From Aliirhizobium wenxiniae (GTDB lineage Bacteria; Pseudomonadota; Alphaproteobacteria; Rhizobiales; Rhizobiaceae), in assembly GCF_014201355.1 (NCBI RefSeq), contig NZ_JACHEG010000001.1:1364001-1428000 (forward strand): a DNA stretch of 64,000 nt, in the 5' to 3' direction. The position numbers and the translations under genes are program-made. The notes beneath the pieces are model-generated. The model was not told the origin of the DNA, ran no database searches, and worked only from the letters and a program-made list of their open reading frames with translations. Positions 18,064 to 26,562 of this stretch are shown here, piece after piece. Position 1 is the first letter of the stretch; the number at the start of each line of letters is the position of its first letter.

Positions 18064-18957
18064 ATGTCCGATACGAGCACATTCGATCTCGCAAAATCCG
18101 GCACGTTCAAGATGGGCAGCCATACGGTCAAGCGCATCGGCTACGGCGCCATGCAGCTCGCCGGCCCGGGCGTTTTCGGACCGCCGAAGGATCGCGCCGC
18201 CGCCGTCGCCGTCCTGCGCGCCGCCATTGAAGCCGGCGTCGACCATATCGACACCAGCGATTTCTACGGCCCGCATGTAACTAACCAGATAATCAAAGAG
18301 GCGCTGCATCCCTATCCGGGCGATCTAACCATCGTCACCAAGGTTTCGGCAAAACGCGGCCCGAATGCCGAATGGGTGCCGGCCATGTCTAAAGAGGAAC
18401 TGACCGCCGCCGTCCACGACAATCTCCGCAATCTCGACCTCGATGTCATCGATATCGTCAACTTCCGCTCGATGCATGGCATTCACGGCCCGGCGGAAGG
18501 ATCGATTGAGGAGCAGGTGACGGTGCTGGCCGATCTGCAGCGTCAGGGACTCATCCGCCATATCGGCGTCTCGAATGTCACACCGACCCAGATCGCCGAA
18601 GCACGCAAGATCACCGAGATCGTCTGCGTCCAGAACCAGTACAATCTCGCCCACCGCGAAGACGACGCGCTCATCGATCAGCTTGCCAGGGAAGGTACCG
18701 CATACGTGCCTTTCTTCCCGCTCGGCGGTTTCTCGCCGCTGCAGTCCTCGACGCTTTCGGATGTCGCTGCCCGTCTGAATGCCACGCCGATGCAGGTCGC
18801 CCTCGCCTGGCTGTTGCAGCGCTCGCCGAACATCCTTCTCATCCCCGGCACCTCGTCGGTGGGACATTTGAAGGAAAATCTGGCAGCCGGAGAACTGGAA
18901 CTGCCGGAAGACGCACTTGCCGAGCTGGAAGGCATTGCCGGCAAGAAAGCCGCCTGA
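18064..18957 (+). CDS. Aldo/keto reductase, PdxI/YdbC-like
   Basis: The 297-residue product is an NADPH-type aldo/keto reductase. Long blocks (LGYGAMQLAGPGVFGPP-like start, HIDTSDFYGPHVTNQIIKEAL, GVSNVTPTQIAEARKI, PMQVALAWLLQRSPN) closely resemble, from memory, E. coli YdbC/PdxI, a pyridoxal reductase making pyridoxine. The catalytic Asp, Tyr (SDFYG) and Lys (IVTKVS) are present; the usual catalytic His position reads Asn (DIVNFR), which I believe is also so in YdbC. AAGGAG precedes the ATG at 18064; the frame is open far upstream but that part overlaps the divergent LysR gene and is rejected. A vitamin B6 role is inference. Confidence 0.87.
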   Translation: MSDTSTFDLAKSGTFKMGSHTVKRIGYGAMQLAGPGVFGPPKDRAAAVAVLRAAIEAGVDHIDTSDFYGPHVTNQIIKEALHPYPGDLTIVTKVSAKRGPNAEWVPAMSKEELTAAVHDNLRNLDLDVIDIVNFRSMHGIHGPAEGSIEEQVTVLADLQRQGLIRHIGVSNVTPTQIAEARKITEIVCVQNQYNLAHREDDALIDQLAREGTAYVPFFPLGGFSPLQSSTLSDVAARLNATPMQVALAWLLQRSPNILLIPGTSSVGHLKENLAAGELELPEDALAELEGIAGKKAA

Positions 18958-18961
18958 GAAC

Positions 18962-18991
18962 GAGACGCCGCACCCGCAGGTGCGGCGTCTC
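18962..18991. terminator. Strong GC hairpin between aldo/keto reductase and small secreted protein genes
   Basis: A 13-bp perfect stem (18962-18974 with 18979-18991) closes on a CGCA tetraloop right after the aldo/keto reductase stop. It lacks a T tract on either strand, so termination may need Rho or it protects the 3' end. It lies between two convergent genes. Confidence 0.6.
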
Positions 18992-19027
18992 TCCGCAAGC
19001 GGCCTGCCGCAGACGGCGTCAGCTGCC

Positions 19028-19285
19028 CTAATCTATTCCGCCGTATTTTGTGCGGCTCAGAAGCTGAAATTCCCGATTGGGTCCGATGCGATAGGTTTCG
19101 GAGTAACTATAGCCGTCACTCTGGAACTGATGCGTCAACAGGCTGCCGATCGGCGCCTTCTTGAGCTTCGTTTTCGGCTGTGTTGGATAGATCAGGCTGC
19201 CCGGTATCGGCTCCAGGCTGAATGCCGGGAAAGGCTGCCCAAGGACGAGACATGCGATCACAGGTATGGCAACAGCTCTTCTCAT
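19028..19285 (-). CDS. Small secreted protein of unknown function
   Basis: The 85-residue product begins with a signal peptide (MRRAVAIPVIACLVLGQPFPAFS) and the remainder (about 60 residues: LEPIPGSLIYPTQP.. LLTHQFQSDGYSYSETYRIG) is polar with an SYSETYRIG pattern but no cysteine after the signal region. AAAGGAG sits at ideal spacing before the ATG at 19285, strongly supporting this start over the 15-codon longer version. It probably ends up in the periplasm. I do not recognise the family. It is convergent with the aldo/keto reductase and transcribed in the same direction as xylA upstream. Confidence 0.62.
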   Translation of the reverse strand: MRRAVAIPVIACLVLGQPFPAFSLEPIPGSLIYPTQPKTKLKKAPIGSLLTHQFQSDGYSYSETYRIGPNREFQLLSRTKYGGID

Positions 19286-19431
19286 GGTCGGCTCCTTTGA
19301 ACAAGGCTCCGAAACCGGGAAGGCTTCCACCCGATCTCAGCAGCCATTCACTGAAGTTTGGGTCGAAAAGAGCATAATTATCATCCTGGAATGCCGTTGC
19401 TGCAACAGAAAGCTTGGCCCGTTTTGAACAG

Positions 19432-19465
19432 CATATGGCCCGGCGATTTGCCACCGGGCCATATG
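19432..19465 (-). terminator. Large hairpin downstream of xylA
   Basis: Arms of 12 bases (19432-19443 and 19454-19465, CATATGGCCCGG and its complement) pair perfectly around a 10-base loop, 26 bases after the xylA stop. There is no T tract, so it is more likely an mRNA 3'-end stabiliser or Rho-assisted end. Confidence 0.55.
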
Positions 19466-19491
19466 TCGGTTTGTTCCGGTCAAGCCTGTAA

Positions 19492-20802
19492 TCAGACGTA
19501 TCTGTTGACGACGTTTTCCAGATATTCCTGGCGACCAGACTTCGGTTCCGGATTGATGTTTTCGCGCTCCACCTTTGCGGCGATCTCTTCGAGCTTCAAC
19601 TCGCCGCGCAGCATCTTCTGTGCGTCGGCACTGTCCCACTTCGCATAACGATCGCTGAGCGGCTTGGACAGCGCGCCGTCTTCCACCATCTTTGCCGCCG
19701 CTTTCAGGCCGCGGGCGCAGCAATCCATGCCGCCGATATGACCGATCAGTAGGTCGGCCGGATCGATCGACTGGCGACGCAGCTTGGCATCGAAGTTCGT
19801 ACCGCCGGTGGTGAACCCGCCTGCCAGCAGCACCTGGTAATAGGCCAGTGCCATTTCCGGTACGTTGTTGGGGAACTGGTCGGTATCCCAACCGGACTGG
19901 TAGTCGTTACGGTTCATATCGATCGAACCGAAGATGCCATGCGCGTTCGCGAGCGCCAGTTCATGCTCGAACGTGTGGCCGGCAAGGATCGCATGGCCCT
20001 GCTCGATATTCATCTTCACTTCGTTTTCGAGACCATACTTCTTCAGGAAGCCGTAAACGGTCGCGACGTCATAGTCGTACTGATGCTTGGTCGGCTCCTG
20101 CGGCTTCGGCTCGACCAGGATCTGGCCCTTGAAGCCGATCTTGTACTTGTATTCGACGACGAGATGCAGCATCCGCGCCATCTGGTCGAATTCACGCTTC
20201 AGATCGGTATTGAGCAGCGTCTCGTAACCTTCGCGACCGCCCCAGAGAACATAGTTCTCACCACCGAGCTTCATCGTCGCGTCCATGCAGGTCTTGATGG
20301 TCGCAGCCGAATAGGCAAACACATCCGGATCCGGATTGGTCGAAGCGCCCGACATGAAGCGACGATTGGAGAACAGGTTCGCCGTACCCCAAAGCAGCTT
20401 TACGCCGGTCTCTTCCTGTTTCTTGGCGAAGTAATCGACGATCTCGTTGAGGTTTTTCGTGTTCTCGGCAAAGGTCTTGCCTTCCGGGCGCACGTCGGCA
20501 TCGTGGAAGCAATAATAAGGCGCACCGAGCAGCGAGAACATTTCAAACGCGACATCGGCCTTCAGCTTGGCCTTGTCCATTTCGCCATCATACCAGGGAC
20601 GATCGAATGTGCGACCACCGAAGGGATCGCCGCCCTCCCAGGCGAACGAATGCCAGTAGGCGATGGCGAAGCGCAGATGATCTTCCATCCGCTTGCCCGC
20701 AACGATCTCGTCCGGGTTGTAGAAACGATAGGCAAGCGGATTGGTGCTGTCCGGCCCCTCGTATTTGATCTTGGAAATATCGCCAAAAAATCCTGTACCC
20801 AT
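19492..20802 (-). CDS. xylA: Xylose isomerase
   Basis: XylA converts D-xylose to D-xylulose (and D-glucose to D-fructose) in the cytoplasm, the first step of bacterial xylose use. The 436-residue length and start ([16 protein letters not shown]) fit the long, class II XylA group. Active-site His100 and Asp103 lie in [13 protein letters not shown]; metal ligands are in [17 protein letters not shown] (Glu, Lys) and [19 protein letters not shown] (Asp residues). AAGGAGG precedes the ATG. It has its own operator (20842-20857) about 40 bases upstream and follows xylB (121-base gap), so it can be transcribed alone or with lacI-xylB. Confidence 0.97.
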   Translation of the reverse strand: MGTGFFGDISKIKYEGPDSTNPLAYRFYNPDEIVAGKRMEDHLRFAIAYWHSFAWEGGDPFGGRTFDRPWYDGEMDKAKLKADVAFEMFSLLGAPYYCFHDADVRPEGKTFAENTKNLNEIVDYFAKKQEETGVKLLWGTANLFSNRRFMSGASTNPDPDVFAYSAATIKTCMDATMKLGGENYVLWGGREGYETLLNTDLKREFDQMARMLHLVVEYKYKIGFKGQILVEPKPQEPTKHQYDYDVATVYGFLKKYGLENEVKMNIEQGHAILAGHTFEHELALANAHGIFGSIDMNRNDYQSGWDTDQFPNNVPEMALAYYQVLLAGGFTTGGTNFDAKLRRQSIDPADLLIGHIGGMDCCARGLKAAAKMVEDGALSKPLSDRYAKWDSADAQKMLRGELKLEEIAAKVERENINPEPKSGRQEYLENVVNRYV

Positions 20803-20841
20803 ATGTGTTTCCTCCTTGGAAAGCCTTCTCTAAACTCAAAT

Positions 20842-20857
20842 TGAGGTACGTACCTCA
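20842..20857. promoter_or_regulatory. Perfect 16-bp palindromic operator before xylA
   Basis: TGAGGTACGTACCTCA is a perfect palindrome with a central CG, the form bound by LacI-family dimers. Near copies occur at 23460-23475 (before the LacI-type gene) and 16512-16527 (before the sugar ABC operon). Confidence 0.82.
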
Positions 20858-20894
20858 TTAAGGGCCGAAATACACTTATTCCGGCCCGGTCTTT

Positions 20895-20916
20895 AGGGAG
20901 AGGTTTCCCTCTCCCT
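20895..20916 (-). terminator. Hairpin between xylB and xylA
   Basis: AGGGAGAGG (20895-20903) pairs with CCTCTCCCT (20908-20916) around a 4-base loop, 8 bases after the xylB stop. No T run follows on the minus strand, so it could attenuate or process the message between xylB and xylA rather than end it. Confidence 0.5.
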
Positions 20917-20923
20917 GATCAGA

Positions 20924-22378
20924 TCAACCGGCAATCGCCCGGATTGCCGGATAGGCGGCGCGGTAACGCGAATAGGCAGCCTCATAGGCATCAGACAACG
21001 CCGTCACCGGCTCGATAGTCGCCTCCGTCTTCGGGGCGGAGCAGACCGAAACCGGATCGGCACCCGTTGCCGCAATCAGGCCGAGGCGCGCAGCACCAAA
21101 GGCCGCACCGAAATCTCCGTCAGCCGGAATATCGACCGGAACGCCAAGCGAGGTGGCGATCGAAGACAGCCAGTAACGCGAGCGCGAACCGCCACCGATT
21201 GCAGTTACGCGAGAAATCGAGGTTCCTGCAGATTTCAACGCCTCAAGATTGTCGCGGATCGCGAATGTCACGCCTTCAAGCACTGCCTGCGTCAGCACGG
21301 CGCGGCTTGACTCGTGTTCGAGGCCGATAAAGGCGCCGCGAATAACGGCATCATTATGCGGCGTGCGTTCACCGGAAAGATAAGGCAGGAAGGTAACCCC
21401 GGTCGGTGCCTTGAGCGTTTCGCCAAGTTCTCCGGAAAGCTCGGCCGCAGACTTGCCCATCACCTTCGCATGCCAGTTGATCGCATCGGCCGCGGAAAGA
21501 ATGACACCCATCTGGTGCCATGTCTTCGGCAGCGCGTGGCAGAAGGCGTGAACGGCGCTTTCCGGCTTCGGCAGATAGGAACCGTTGGCGGCAAACAGCA
21601 CGCCGGACGTGCCGAGCGACACGAAAGCCTGACCTTCCTTCACCGTACCCATGCCGCAGGCCGAAGCGGCATTGTCGCCTGCCCCGCCGGCCACGACGAC
21701 ATCGCCGGAAATACCCCATTTGGATTTCAGTTCACCGCGCAGCTTGCCGGCCTGATCGGTCCCCTCGACAAGGGACGGCATTTGAGCTTCGGAAAGATCT
21801 GTCGCGGCGAGTAGTTCGGACGACCATTTGCGCGCGCCCGTGTCGAGCCAGGAAGTACCGGCCGAATCCGACATTTCGGAAATGTACTCACCCGTCAGCC
21901 AGAGACGCAGATAGTCCTTCGGCAACAGCACCTTGGCGACCTTGGCAAAGATCTCCGGCTCGTTTTTCTTGACCCAGGCCAGCTTTGGCGCGGTGAAGCC
22001 CGGAAACACGATATTGCCAGTGATCGCCCGGAAACGCGGATCGGCATCGAGTTCCGCCGCCTCATGGAAGGAACGCGTATCGTTCCACAAAATACACGGC
22101 CGCAGCACCTTGTCATCCGCATCGAGCAGCGTCGCACCGTGCATCTGCCCGGAAAGACCGATGCCCTTCACCGCCGAAAGCTCTGTCGGATGGGCAGCCT
22201 TGAGGCCTGCGATCGCCTCCTCGCAAGCGCGAACCCAATGCGCCGGATCCTGTTCCGACCAGCCGGAATGCGGGCGCGAAACCTCAAGCGCACCGCTCGC
22301 CGAGCCGATGATCGTCTGGTCGCCGTCGATCAGCATCGCTTTGACGCCGGAGGTGCCGAGATCGAGACCGAGATACAT
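20924..22378 (-). CDS. xylB: Xylulokinase
   Basis: XylB phosphorylates D-xylulose to D-xylulose 5-phosphate, which enters the pentose phosphate pathway. The 484-residue product matches the family length. It shows the FGGY N-terminal phosphate motif (YLGLDLGTSGVKAMLID), the xylulokinase substrate block SGQMHGATLLD with Met-His, and the C-terminal ATP-site sequence ITRVTAIGGGSRSRYW-like near 390-405. The ATG at 22378 has AAAGGAC upstream; a second ATG five codons earlier is possible. It lies 22 bases after the LacI-type gene stop and upstream of xylA. Confidence 0.95.
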   Translation of the reverse strand: MYLGLDLGTSGVKAMLIDGDQTIIGSASGALEVSRPHSGWSEQDPAHWVRACEEAIAGLKAAHPTELSAVKGIGLSGQMHGATLLDADDKVLRPCILWNDTRSFHEAAELDADPRFRAITGNIVFPGFTAPKLAWVKKNEPEIFAKVAKVLLPKDYLRLWLTGEYISEMSDSAGTSWLDTGARKWSSELLAATDLSEAQMPSLVEGTDQAGKLRGELKSKWGISGDVVVAGGAGDNAASACGMGTVKEGQAFVSLGTSGVLFAANGSYLPKPESAVHAFCHALPKTWHQMGVILSAADAINWHAKVMGKSAAELSGELGETLKAPTGVTFLPYLSGERTPHNDAVIRGAFIGLEHESSRAVLTQAVLEGVTFAIRDNLEALKSAGTSISRVTAIGGGSRSRYWLSSIATSLGVPVDIPADGDFGAAFGAARLGLIAATGADPVSVCSAPKTEATIEPVTALSDAYEAAYSRYRAAYPAIRAIAG

Positions 22379-22400
22379 GTATTGTCCTTTCATCCAGCCT

Positions 22401-23426
22401 TCAGGGCATGTTGTCCTTCAGGAATATGTCGATACGGATACGCTCCTGCGCGGCAATCACCGACAGGCCCTCAACCTTGCCCTTCAGCACGCGGATCGCG
22501 CTGCGAACCTCGTGGCCGGCATCCTGGTTGAGCACGGCATCAATGAGATCATGAGAAAGTGCTGCACGCGTCGTTGCGGTCAACTCATGCGCAACGACCA
22601 CAGGCCGCGCCTCGCGGGCGACCTCGCGCAGCGCATGCAACATCCCGCGATTACCTGCGCCAAGGCTGTAAAGGCCGATAATATCAGGATAACGCCCCAA
22701 CGCTGCCGAAACGACTTCGGCCGTAAGCGCCGGATTATCCCGCGCTTCCATCACCGGCAATACGTCGAGCCGCGCAAAACTCTCGCCCATGACCGCCAGG
22801 AACCCTTCCAGCCGTTCACGGTGGTCGCGCACCAGCATGGACCCGGCAATGACGGCGATCCTGCCGTCGCGCCCACCGGTGAACCGGCCGAGCAAATTGG
22901 CGGCCGTGCGTCCCGCCGCATGATTGTCGATACCGGCGAAATGGTCCCGTTCAGATCCGGGAAGATCGGATACCAGAGTGACAACCGCAATGCCGGCGTC
23001 CTTCAGCCCTGCCACTGCGGCATGCACTTCGAGCCCCTCGACGGCGACGAAGGCAACGCCATCAGGCCTGTCGGGAACGATATGATTGAGCGCGTCTGCC
23101 AATGCGGCGGCATCGAATGGCGGAACTTCCACGATACGAATTTGGGTGCGTTCCGCGCCGGACCGCGAGATTGCGGCATGCACCTCGTCGCGAATCCCGA
23201 TCATGAAGGAATTGTCGTAATTCGGCAGCACGAAGACGAAGGAATAGGTCCGTCCCTTGGCCAGATTGGCCGCCGCCACATCGCGCACGTAACCGAGACT
23301 GGAGATCGCCTGCTCGACACGCTCGCGAGTAACGTGCCTCACACCGGGCCGACCATTGAGAACGCGATCGACCGTCGCTAGGCTGACGCCTGCGCTACGC
23401 GCGATATCATGGACGGTGGGCTTCAT
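22401..23426 (-). CDS. LacI family transcriptional repressor, probable xylose regulator
   Basis: The 341-residue product has the LacI DNA-binding domain at its N-terminus (TVHDIARSAGVSLATVDRVLNGRPGV, about 4-29, followed by the hinge helix region) and a periplasmic-binding-protein-like sugar domain. The ATG at 23426 has GGAGGAATTC ahead of it; an upstream in-frame extension of 54 codons runs over the operator and is rejected. It is the first gene of a lacI-xylB unit and is preceded by an operator like that of xylA, so it most likely represses itself, xylBA and the 10.5-16.4 kb sugar operon. Xylose or xylulose as inducer is inferred from context. Confidence 0.9.
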   Translation of the reverse strand: MKPTVHDIARSAGVSLATVDRVLNGRPGVRHVTRERVEQAISSLGYVRDVAAANLAKGRTYSFVFVLPNYDNSFMIGIRDEVHAAISRSGAERTQIRIVEVPPFDAAALADALNHIVPDRPDGVAFVAVEGLEVHAAVAGLKDAGIAVVTLVSDLPGSERDHFAGIDNHAAGRTAANLLGRFTGGRDGRIAVIAGSMLVRDHRERLEGFLAVMGESFARLDVLPVMEARDNPALTAEVVSAALGRYPDIIGLYSLGAGNRGMLHALREVAREARPVVVAHELTATTRAALSHDLIDAVLNQDAGHEVRSAIRVLKGKVEGLSVIAAQERIRIDIFLKDNMP

Positions 23427-23459
23427 GAATTCCTCCGTGAAGCGTCCTATCGCAGTTTC

Positions 23460-23475
23460 TGAGGTACGTAAATCA
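23460..23475. promoter_or_regulatory. LacI-type operator before the lacI-xylB unit
   Basis: TGAGGTACGTAAATCA differs at two positions from the perfect palindrome TGAGGTACGTACCTCA before xylA. It lies 33 bases upstream of the regulator ATG, well placed for autorepression. Confidence 0.78.
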
Positions 23476-23506
23476 GAAAATCGTCGCGTCTCGCACATGC
23501 GATTGA

Positions 23507-23540
23507 AAAGGGGCCATCGCTGCATGGCGATAGCCCCTTT
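23507..23540 (-). terminator. Intrinsic terminator after emrB
   Basis: Fourteen-base arms (23507-23520 and 23527-23540) pair with one mismatch around a 6-base loop; on the minus strand TTTTC follows. It lies about 30 bases after the stop of the DHA2-type transporter. Confidence 0.85.
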
Positions 23541-23571
23541 CGGCGGTGGTTTCCTGAAATTCCTGAGACGA

Positions 23572-25173
23572 TCAGTGACCGCCGCCACTTCGCCCTGTGA
23601 TCTGCGGCGAAGGTTTTTCGATCATCGCGACACCCAGCACCATCAGCCCGAACAATACGGTGAGGATCAGGAAGACGTCGCTGAATGACATGACGACGGC
23701 CTGCTGCGTAACGAGATTGACCATCTGCCGGATCGCGCCGGTGGCACCGTCCAGCCCGGCTGCGTTGAGATTGGAGGTCATGCTGTTCAACTGGTCGACA
23801 GCGGTCGGGTTGCCCCAGTCGAGATGTTCGCGAAGCCGCTCGTAATGCACGTCCTGACGATTGGAGAGCACGGTGCTGATGATAGCCAGCCCCACGGCGC
23901 CACCGAGGTTACGCGTCAGGTTGAACAGGCCCGACGCCCCGCGAATACGGGCGGGCGGCAGCGTGCCGAGCGCGATATTGTTAATCGGCACCATGCACAT
24001 CATCAGGCCGAAACCGCGCAGAATCTGCGGAATGAACAGCTCGTAAAAGTCCCAGTCCACGGTGATCCCGGTCATGATGTAGGTACCGGCACCGAAGCTG
24101 ACGAAGCCCAGCACCATCATCGCTCTCAGATCCATGATCGTCGACAGCTTGCCGGCGATCGGCGCGGTGAAGAACATCGCCAGACCGGAGACGAACATCG
24201 TCTCGCCGATCATCAGGCTGTCATAGTCGCGAACGCGGCTCAGATAGACCGGATAGATATAAGTCAGCCCGTACAGCCCGATCCCCATCACGAAAGAGAA
24301 GATCGAGCCGAGCGCGAAGTTTCGGTTTGCAAAAGCTGTCAGGTCCACGACCGGGAACTCAACCGTGAATGCCCGATAGAAGAACACCATGGCGCCGACA
24401 GCCGAAGCGATCGCGCCGATGACGATCAGGTGGTCATTGAACCAGTCGTTGGAATTGCCCTCTTCGAGCACATATTCCAGTGCCCCGAGGAACACGCCCA
24501 TGGAAAAGAGGCCCCACCAGTCGAACTTCTTGAAAAGCGAAAGCTCCGGCTTGTCGAAGTCGATGAAGTTCCACGCGACGATCGTGACGATGATGCCCGG
24601 GACGATATTGACCAGAAACAGCCAGTGCCAGGAAAACGCATGCGAAAGATACCCGCCGACGGTCGGACCGATGGTCGGCGCAAGCGTCGCGATAAGCCCG
24701 ATGATCGGAGAGACGATGGCCCGCTTCGAGGGCGGGAATATGGTGAAGGCAGCGGCGAATACCGAGGGGATCATGCCGCCGCCGATAAAACCCTGAATGG
24801 CGCGGTAGACGATCATCTGGTCGATATTCGTCGCCGTGGCGCAGAGCGCGCTCGCAATCGTGAAACCTGCAGCAGAAGCAGCGAAGAGATAGCGTGTCGA
24901 TATGATCCGCGCGAGCGTGCCCGACAGCGGGATCATGATCACTTCCGCGATCAGATAGGATGTCTGCACCCAGCCGATCTCGTCCGAACCGGCGGAAAGT
25001 CCGGCCTGGATTTCCGACAGCGAAGCCGAGACGATCTGGATATCGAGGATCGACATGAACATGCCGAGAACCATGGCGAAGAAAGCGATCAGCTTTCTCC
25101 GATCCATTGGCTCGTCTGCCGGCATGGAAGCGGCCGGCACTGATCCTGCAGTTGTTGTTGCGCTCCCAGCCAT
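23572..25173 (-). CDS. EmrB-type DHA2 family multidrug MFS transporter
   Basis: The 533-residue product has 14 predicted membrane helices and DHA2 motifs (GMFMSILDIQIVSASLSEIQ near 36-55; SYLIAEVIMIPLSG). It exports drugs or other toxic compounds by proton antiport. With the HlyD-type adaptor encoded upstream it would form an EmrAB-like system that also spans to the outer membrane through a TolC-type channel, not encoded here. The gap to emrA is 58 bases and a terminator follows. The TetR protein at 26563 with two operators is the likely repressor. Confidence 0.9.
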   Translation of the reverse strand: MAGSATTTAGSVPAASMPADEPMDRRKLIAFFAMVLGMFMSILDIQIVSASLSEIQAGLSAGSDEIGWVQTSYLIAEVIMIPLSGTLARIISTRYLFAASAAGFTIASALCATATNIDQMIVYRAIQGFIGGGMIPSVFAAAFTIFPPSKRAIVSPIIGLIATLAPTIGPTVGGYLSHAFSWHWLFLVNIVPGIIVTIVAWNFIDFDKPELSLFKKFDWWGLFSMGVFLGALEYVLEEGNSNDWFNDHLIVIGAIASAVGAMVFFYRAFTVEFPVVDLTAFANRNFALGSIFSFVMGIGLYGLTYIYPVYLSRVRDYDSLMIGETMFVSGLAMFFTAPIAGKLSTIMDLRAMMVLGFVSFGAGTYIMTGITVDWDFYELFIPQILRGFGLMMCMVPINNIALGTLPPARIRGASGLFNLTRNLGGAVGLAIISTVLSNRQDVHYERLREHLDWGNPTAVDQLNSMTSNLNAAGLDGATGAIRQMVNLVTQQAVVMSFSDVFLILTVLFGLMVLGVAMIEKPSPQITGRSGGGH

Positions 25174-25231
25174 GGGACCACCTCCGCCCTTCGGTCAGGG
25201 CCTGTTTGACGAGGAGCCGGACAAGCGGCGA

Positions 25232-26437
25232 TTAGTTCTTCGGCGCGGTGCGCGTATCGACATCGACCACGACACTCAGGCCCGCCCGCAGGCGACCCGT
25301 GTCGAGAGCATCCTGCGGCAGTGCGATACGAACCGGAACGCGCTGGATGATCTTGGTGAAGTTGCCCGTCGCGTTTTCCGGCGGCAGCAGCGAGAAGACC
25401 GAACCGGAAGCCGGCGAGATCGATTCCACCGTGCCGGTGATCGGGTCGTCGCCATAGGCATCGACATGCACCTTAACCTTGGAGCCCGGCTCCAGATGCT
25501 GGATCTGGGTCTCCTTGAAGTTGGCATCGATATAGAGCTGGCGGGTGGGCACCAGCGCCATCAGCCGCTGGCCGGGCGAAACGAGATCGCCTTCCTGTAC
25601 CGAGCGGTTGCCGACAACGCCGTCATAAGGAGCCTTGAGCACCGTGAACGAGAGATCGCGGGCCGCCTTGTCACGCTGCAGTTCCAGCGTTCGGACAGAG
25701 CTTTCCGCTTCATTGCGCTGCGCTTCGAGGATGGTGATATTCGCCTGGGCTGACTTGATCGCCGCCTCGCCACCGACAAGATTGGCATGAGCCTGATCAA
25801 GAGCCACATTGGCGCTATCGAGATCGGCAGCGGTGCCGACCGACTTGGTGGCAAGTTCCTGCTGGCGCTTCTGGGTGATTTCGGCGCCGCGAACGGCAGC
25901 CTCGAGCGCAACCTTTGATGCCTGCGCCTGTGCAAGGCTGGCTTCAGCGCCTTCGACCTGCGCATCGATGCGCGAGAGTGACAGCTTTTCGGTCTCGATC
26001 GCCGCGTTGGCCTGATCGAGCGCGTTCTGATAGTCACCATTATCAAGCGTGGCCAGCACGTCGCCGGCCTTCACCTGTTGGTTGGCAACCACATTCACCT
26101 TGGCAACGAAAGCCGTGACCTTGGGAGAAATCGTGGCGATGTCGCCTTCGATATAGGCGTCATCGGTCGACACCATGAAACGGCCGTTGGTCCACCATTC
26201 ATAGCCATACCACGCACCACCTGCGAGAAGCGCAAGCACGACAACCGGAAGCACGACACCGCGCTTCTTTTTCTTCGGTGCCTCTGCCGTCTGGGCCGGC
26301 GCCTGCGACTGTGCGGGCGCAGCCGGACTGGCCTCAGCCGCAGCAGGGCTTGCGTCGCCCTGCTCCTGCGTCTTGCTCACGTCGATGTCATCGCTTTTTA
26401 CTGTGCGCAGAGCGCCGGCATTTTTAGAAGCCGTCAT
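25232..26437 (-). CDS. EmrA-type HlyD family periplasmic adaptor
   Basis: The 401-residue product has a cytoplasmic, alanine- and proline-rich N-terminus (about 1-60), one membrane helix (VVLPVVVLALLAGGAWYGYEWW, about 63-85) and the HlyD/biotinyl-lipoyl plus long coiled-coil structure (AKVNVVANQQVKAGDVLATLDNG; then heptad-like helices near 125-230). It links the inner-membrane transporter EmrB to an outer-membrane channel. The ATG at 26437 is chosen because the frame upstream crosses the operators. First gene of the emrAB unit, divergent from tetR. Confidence 0.92.
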   Translation of the reverse strand: MTASKNAGALRTVKSDDIDVSKTQEQGDASPAAAEASPAAPAQSQAPAQTAEAPKKKKRGVVLPVVVLALLAGGAWYGYEWWTNGRFMVSTDDAYIEGDIATISPKVTAFVAKVNVVANQQVKAGDVLATLDNGDYQNALDQANAAIETEKLSLSRIDAQVEGAEASLAQAQASKVALEAAVRGAEITQKRQQELATKSVGTAADLDSANVALDQAHANLVGGEAAIKSAQANITILEAQRNEAESSVRTLELQRDKAARDLSFTVLKAPYDGVVGNRSVQEGDLVSPGQRLMALVPTRQLYIDANFKETQIQHLEPGSKVKVHVDAYGDDPITGTVESISPASGSVFSLLPPENATGNFTKIIQRVPVRIALPQDALDTGRLRAGLSVVVDVDTRTAPKN

Positions 26438-26473
26438 GGAGTATAACCGTCGTTGAAGGAGGTTGAAACCAAT

Positions 26474-26489
26474 CGAACCGATCAGTTCG
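26474..26489. promoter_or_regulatory. TetR operator 1 in the emrA-tetR intergenic region
   Basis: CGAACCGATCAGTTCG is an imperfect palindrome (one mismatched pair) matching the second site at 26534-26549. It lies 37 bases upstream of emrA. Confidence 0.75.
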
Positions 26490-26533
26490 GAGTGTTGACA
26501 TAGAGCCTTCCTTGCCACATATCAAGTCCAGAT

Positions 26534-26549
26534 CGAACCGCTCGGTTCG
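26534..26549. promoter_or_regulatory. TetR operator 2 in the emrA-tetR intergenic region
   Basis: CGAACCGCTCGGTTCG is palindromic except for its central pair. Its centre lies exactly 60 bases from that of the first site, about 14 bases before the tetR start, so bound repressor could silence both divergent genes. Confidence 0.8.
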
Positions 26550-26562
26550 AAAAAAGTTGGAA

